8,568 nt of DNA from an uncultured Oscillibacter sp. (GTDB lineage Bacteria; Bacillota; Clostridia; Oscillospirales; Oscillospiraceae), in NCBI GenBank assembly GCA_948435975.1, contig CAOJHG010000066.1, forward strand, positions 1 to 8,568, read 5' to 3'. A model generated the notes under the pieces. That model was not told the DNA's origin. It worked only from the letters and a program-made list of their open reading frames with translations, and ran no database searches. The position numbers were made by a program, and so were the translations under genes. Positions 5,006 to 8,568 of this stretch are shown one piece after another (the first letter of the stretch is position 1; every line of letters starts with the position of its first letter).

Positions 5006-8000
5006 TTACCAGCGCAGAATTTTTCGGGTTTCCGCCTCATATTGTCTCCCGCCCGGTTCTGTCCCGTTCCCACGGCAGGACAGGAGACAGCGCCCCTTCG
5101 GAAAGTACAGCGCTCCCCGGCGAATGAGGTCCAGTATGTTGGGAAAGGAGTGGATTGCCACCGCCCGCTCCTCCCCCTCGTCATAGATTACCTCCAGCAC
5201 GATGTAGCCGCTCCCCTTTTCGGCGGCCAGGCGCATCTGCTCGTTGGACAGGGGCAGCAGCGAACGGGCTGCGCTGCCGGGCGTGTGGGTCTTGACCTCC
5301 AGATAGTAGCTGTAGTTTTTCGCCTCCGTGGTCGTGGTGACGCGGATATCCCAGCCGGCCTGGTGGTAGTCCTCCGTATCCGGACGCTCTACCACCGTCT
5401 GTCCAGTTCCGTCCGGTGACGTCAGCACGGCGGCGCGGTCCCCCTCCTGCCGCTGTACGGCACAGCCCTGCCGGACCAGGGACTCCACCACCGCCCGGAA
5501 GGCGCAGCGTTCCCCCGCCGCTCCAATCCTGCGCAGGCGCTCCTGACGTTCCTCATCACTCAGGCCGCCCCATTCCCCGAGCCACATTCCGCTATTCAAA
5601 TCAAAGATGCCGCCTTGGTCTTCCTGCTTCTCTGTCCAGGTCTTATCCGCCCAGAGCAGCCGCTCCAGTTCCTCCGGGTCGTCTGTTCCCGCCAGGGCCA
5701 GCAGACTGCTGAGCTGGTCCGCCTTTTTGCGCAGACTGACTGCCGCGCTGGGAGTCAGCAGTTTCATCTGGTCCTCTTCCTTGCAGAATGTGGGGAAGTA
5801 CGCCTCCGCCTGTTCTGGGTGCTCCCGCAGCCAGCTCAGAAGCCGGGTGCAGGCTTCCTGTAACTCCAGCGGAGCTTGAGGCAGACTGGAACGGGCAAAA
5901 AACTGGAGCAGCGCGGCATTGAGCTCCCCGGCCGCCGTCTCCAAAGTCATAGCGGGCAGCCGCCAATCCTTCAGGGCCAGCCGCTGGTCTGCCAGAGCGG
6001 CGTACAGGTCACAGCTTTCCCGTTCACCCCGAAAGCAAACCGCGATTGCTTTCAGCTCCTCGTCCCCCACTTCGTCCAGCTTCATCTGAGAGGGGGCACA
6101 GAACTCCCCGCGCTGGTTGAGTATGATTGGGGTCTGATACAAATCGGACACCCGAAGATATTGGGCGGCCTTGGCATAGAGCTGGTTCAGCCATCGAACG
6201 GGGTCCGTCTCCGCCTTCCGTCCGCGCAGGATCTCCGCCAGCGGCTCCAGCATCGCCTTGCTCTGGACCAAACGGAGCAGGTGATTCAAAACGCCCCGGC
6301 AGGCAAAGCGCCACATTCCCTCGCTATGGGGCAGGGAAGAACAGTCCTCCCGCTCTGGCAGGTCCCGCCAGCCGGCCTGGGCCAGCCGGTACATATCTCC
6401 GTCCGGCCCGGAGGCCAGCAGAAGCCTCCACGCCTCGTCCCACATTTTTTCATAGGAGGCGCCGTACCAGGCAAAGTTCTTTACAGGGAACCTTTGATTG
6501 CTGCGGGTAGTAATATAACTGACAAAATCAGAGACCGGATAGGCCGGGGGCAGCGCTTCCGCGTGGACTGGACGGAACTCCGGGCAGAGCAGCCTGCTTC
6601 TGATGTTCAGCCGGTCCATATCCGCCAGTCCGTCCAGATACCCCGAGGCATCCTTGAGAATTTCGGGAATACCGGGGTCGCTGTATAGCTCCTTGACTGT
6701 ATACAGCCTGCCGCGGTTCAAGTTCTCTTCATTCTGGCTGGGGAAAACAGCCGTGCTCCCAGCGCAAATCCCAGCAGCGGCAGCGCTGTCCTCCATGGCC
6801 AGATCATACAGGCGGGCCAGCCACCGCGCCGGGACCTCTTCCTTCAGGCCGTGGAGGACAATCCTCTGCGCCTGCTTCAGCACGGTTTCCAAATCGGCCA
6901 CTTTGTCCTGGGGCGGCATATAGCTGGAAAAAGCGCTGTACCAGTCCGTTTCCCCCTCCGGGACCAGCACGCCCCGAATTTGGGCGCAGAGCTCCGCCAG
7001 GGCCTTGCGCGTTGCGGGCTCCTTTCCCCGGACGAGGTACAGTCCCCGCTCACAGAGTGCTCGGCGCTCCTCTCCCACGGGCAGCAGCTTCTGTCTGGAC
7101 AAAAAAGTATACAAACAGTCATAGATGTGTCCGCGGACCCAGACGGCGGACCACTCCTTGTTCTCCTCCTGAGGCGGAACAGCGGCCAAATGCTCCGCGC
7201 CCCTGGGGTCCAAAGCATACAGGGCGCTGAAGAAGCGCTGGTAGAGAGACACCGCCCAATCTATGACGGCTCGATTCTCCTTGGCGTCCAGGGATTGCTC
7301 ATGTTCCACCAGAGAGACGCCGCTGCGGGGCTCGTTGGGCCGCAGGGCCAGGCTGTTGAGAACGACCGGGAAAGGGAACCGCTCTGAGCCCACCAGGGGA
7401 AAGTCAATGAACAGCCGGGGCGTGCCTGGAGACAGAGGGAGAAAACCCTGCCCCGGCTCCCACTCCGCGGCAAGGGCAACATTGTCCTCCCGAAGCAGGA
7501 AAAAAGTGCAGGCCTTTTCGCCCACCAGGATTTTCAGCCGCTCCAGGCCGTTGGGCATGTGGGTGCGCTCTCCCCGGCGGAAGAGAAGAGAACTGGTTTC
7601 CCCGCTCTCTCGGAACAGCAGCTCCACTTCCCCCAGCCGGTCGGAGAACAGCATGATAAAGGCCAGGGTGCTGCGCAGATCCTCAGCGCCGATGTGGGCA
7701 ATCTCGCGGCTGCGGTCCAGGCAGATGCGGAAAGTCCTGTATGGTTCCCCTTCGTCCTTCAGCAGAGAATGCACGTCTACCTTCATGCTCAGTTGGAAGG
7801 TGGACATGAACCCGGTGCCGAACTGTCCCACCCCTTCTCCGGGCTTTTTGGAGGAAACCTGATTGACGATGGACAAAATGTCCTTCACTGAAAACGGCTT
7901 CCCGCTGTGGCGGAAATAAACGGCGTCGTCCGTCAGCTCAATCTGCACCCGGACGGGGCGGTTGGGATAAGCCAGGTCCCGGGCGTTTTGCAGCAGCTCG

Positions 8001-8128
8001 GTGGGCCAGCGGCGGGCCTGGACAGGGTCAAATTCGTTGCGGATACGGTCCATACTCTGTAAAATTTTGTTAGCCACGCCCTTTTGATAAACTTGGCTGA
8101 TTTTTTTGTCAATCAATTCGGCATACAT
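5006..8128 (-). CDS. Sacsin/NO VEIN-like GHKL ATPase with C-terminal DUF3883 nuclease-like domain
   Basis: This 1040-residue, complete protein has no signal peptide or membrane span. Residues ~1-125 are a GHKL (Hsp90/MutL/histidine-kinase-type) ATP-binding domain. They hold an N box ELLQNARD with Glu44 and Asn48, a sacsin-type G1 region FRHSGKPF (73-79, Ser75 where Asn is usual), and a glycine lid GEGVGQFGTGF (97-107). Residues ~235-310 (FPLVGSERFPFPVVLNS, then NEPRSGVSL) match the transducer-like part of sacsin-type proteins. The segment near 665-680 (PIILNQRGEF, followed by an acidic DEVGDEELK) is a recurrent element of this family. The C-terminus (~885-1010) is DUF3883/NOV-C, with GAAGER, GWDI (Asp927), LEVKTH (Glu944, Lys946) and LSNEQMRLA. 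This D...ExK pattern suggests an intact PD-(D/E)XK nuclease fold. The middle 500 residues are unrecognised. The ATG has GGAAG seven bases upstream. ATP-gated nucleic-acid cleavage, perhaps in phage defence, is inferred rather than shown. The gene is GC-rich like its left neighbours. Confidence 0.88.
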   Translation of the reverse strand: MYAELIDKKISQVYQKGVANKILQSMDRIRNEFDPVQARRWPTELLQNARDLAYPNRPVRVQIELTDDAVYFRHSGKPFSVKDILSIVNQVSSKKPGEGVGQFGTGFMSTFQLSMKVDVHSLLKDEGEPYRTFRICLDRSREIAHIGAEDLRSTLAFIMLFSDRLGEVELLFRESGETSSLLFRRGERTHMPNGLERLKILVGEKACTFFLLREDNVALAAEWEPGQGFLPLSPGTPRLFIDFPLVGSERFPFPVVLNSLALRPNEPRSGVSLVEHEQSLDAKENRAVIDWAVSLYQRFFSALYALDPRGAEHLAAVPPQEENKEWSAVWVRGHIYDCLYTFLSRQKLLPVGEERRALCERGLYLVRGKEPATRKALAELCAQIRGVLVPEGETDWYSAFSSYMPPQDKVADLETVLKQAQRIVLHGLKEEVPARWLARLYDLAMEDSAAAAGICAGSTAVFPSQNEENLNRGRLYTVKELYSDPGIPEILKDASGYLDGLADMDRLNIRSRLLCPEFRPVHAEALPPAYPVSDFVSYITTRSNQRFPVKNFAWYGASYEKMWDEAWRLLLASGPDGDMYRLAQAGWRDLPEREDCSSLPHSEGMWRFACRGVLNHLLRLVQSKAMLEPLAEILRGRKAETDPVRWLNQLYAKAAQYLRVSDLYQTPIILNQRGEFCAPSQMKLDEVGDEELKAIAVCFRGERESCDLYAALADQRLALKDWRLPAMTLETAAGELNAALLQFFARSSLPQAPLELQEACTRLLSWLREHPEQAEAYFPTFCKEEDQMKLLTPSAAVSLRKKADQLSSLLALAGTDDPEELERLLWADKTWTEKQEDQGGIFDLNSGMWLGEWGGLSDEERQERLRRIGAAGERCAFRAVVESLVRQGCAVQRQEGDRAAVLTSPDGTGQTVVERPDTEDYHQAGWDIRVTTTTEAKNYSYYLEVKTHTPGSAARSLLPLSNEQMRLAAEKGSGYIVLEVIYDEGEERAVAIHSFPNILDLIRRGALYFPKGRCLLSCRGNGTEPGGRQYEAETRKILRW

Positions 8129-8165
8129 AGGATTACTTCCTTCTCTTTATTGCTATCCCCAGTGT

Positions 8166-8171
8166 ATCATA
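8166..8171 (-). promoter_or_regulatory. Possible -10 element for the large ATPase gene
   Basis: TATGAT on the minus strand lies about 38 bases before the ATG. The hexamer 17 bp upstream (CTCGTA) is a poor -35, so this promoter is either weak, activator-dependent or misplaced. No other convincing promoter was found between the two divergent genes for this direction. Confidence 0.25.
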
Positions 8172-8248
8172 GGCGAAAGCGCAAAATTTACGAGCGGTGT
8201 ATATTTTTATGCAGCATCCATCTCCGTTAAAAATATTGGCAAAAACTA

Positions 8249-8277
8249 TTGAAATACCTGGCTTTTTATAGTATCAT
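8249..8277 (+). promoter_or_regulatory. Sigma-A-type promoter for the right-edge gene
   Basis: TTGAAA (8249-8254) and TATCAT (8272-8277) each match consensus at five of six positions and are separated by 17 bp. Transcription would start near 8284, leaving a leader of about 28 bases that contains only the ribosome binding site. The promoter lies in an AT-rich intergenic stretch (8129-8311) that otherwise shows no clear structure. Confidence 0.65.
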
Positions 8278-8311
8278 TCCGTTATATTTCTTTTAATGGA
8301 GGTGCGCTTTT

Positions 8312-8568
8312 ATGCTGGCAGATTTGATTCGTGCGTTCTGCAAGGAACCTGATAACAATTATGAGGTATATGAAAATTACACAAAAAGTACGAAGACGAT
8401 GGTTGGCGAGATGACGGTAACGACGATTGGCATTGTCGTAAAACAAGACGGCTCTTCCATGGATATGCTGGCGCAGCTGACCAGTTATCTGGAGGCAAAG
8501 GGGTTTGATGATCCGCTCCTGGAGCTTGAGGGTGTATCTACAGATGCGCTCGGCCCGGATGCGATTGT
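8312..8568 (+). CDS. Unrecognised protein, N-terminal part, cut by the right window edge
   Basis: An ATG at 8312 is preceded by GGAGG (8298-8302) at nine bases and a good promoter. The frame then stays open for 85 codons to the window end. The visible protein begins MLADLIRAFCKEPDNNYEVY, continues through a beta-like segment (GEMTVTTIGIVVKQDGSS), then an amphipathic helix (MLAQLTSYLEAKGF) and an acidic stretch (LLELEGVSTDALGPDAI). It shows no signal peptide, membrane span or family motif that I recognise. Its first half is visibly richer in AAT, AAA and ACG codons than the GC-rich genes to the left. It is divergent from the large ATPase gene across 183 bp, so a shared control region is possible but unproven. 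Confidence 0.7.
   Translation, partial: MLADLIRAFCKEPDNNYEVYENYTKSTKTMVGEMTVTTIGIVVKQDGSSMDMLAQLTSYLEAKGFDDPLLELEGVSTDALGPDAI

Noticed and set aside
8129..8141. Small inverted repeat AGGA-N5-TCCT covering the ribosome binding site of the large ATPase gene
   Set aside because: A four-base-pair stem is too weak to claim translational control.

Overview
The window looks like chromosome from a GC-rich, Gram-positive anaerobe, most plausibly a gut Clostridia of the Oscillospiraceae/Lachnospiraceae type. This rests on strong AGGAGG-type ribosome binding sites, a TTG start behind a perfect Shine-Dalgarno, a PTS plus Cof-type HAD sugar locus and GC-rich codons. Genus cannot be fixed by eye. No rRNA, tRNA, IS element or CRISPR array was seen.

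Layout. (1) 1-503, +: the C-terminal part (or all) of an unrecognised protein, closed by a strong intrinsic terminator at 526-558. (2) 575-1435, -: an AraC-family regulator interrupted by one in-frame amber codon at 761-763. The remaining 61 codons beyond the TAG still encode an intact second helix-turn-helix. (3) 1436-1593: a compact divergent promoter region with overlapping promoters and a 21-bp-spaced direct repeat suited to an AraC dimer. (4) 1594-4366, +: a two-gene sugar operon, a PTS EIIBCA permease of the sucrose/trehalose/beta-glucoside branch followed 4 nt later by a Cof-type HAD phosphatase. (5) 4410-8128, -: a 1040-residue sacsin/NO VEIN-like protein with an N-terminal GHKL ATPase and a C-terminal DUF3883 nuclease-like domain, followed by a small calcineurin-like phosphoesterase. 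(6) 8312 to the right edge, +: the start of an unrecognised, more AT-rich gene with a good sigma-A-type promoter, divergent from the large ATPase gene.

How it works together. The left half is a sugar uptake module. The AraC-type protein would normally sense the sugar or its phosphate and activate the PTS operon, EIIBCA would import and phosphorylate the sugar, and the HAD enzyme probably dephosphorylates a sugar phosphate. The amber codon implies the regulator is broken or recoded in this strain, leaving operon control in doubt. The right half is the better candidate for something undescribed. A single large protein joins a GHKL ATPase to a PD-(D/E)XK-like C-terminal domain, an architecture shared with plant NO VEIN and with prokaryotic GHKL proteins linked to restriction and defence. 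It may be co-transcribed with a phosphoesterase and faces an unknown gene. A defence role is inference only.
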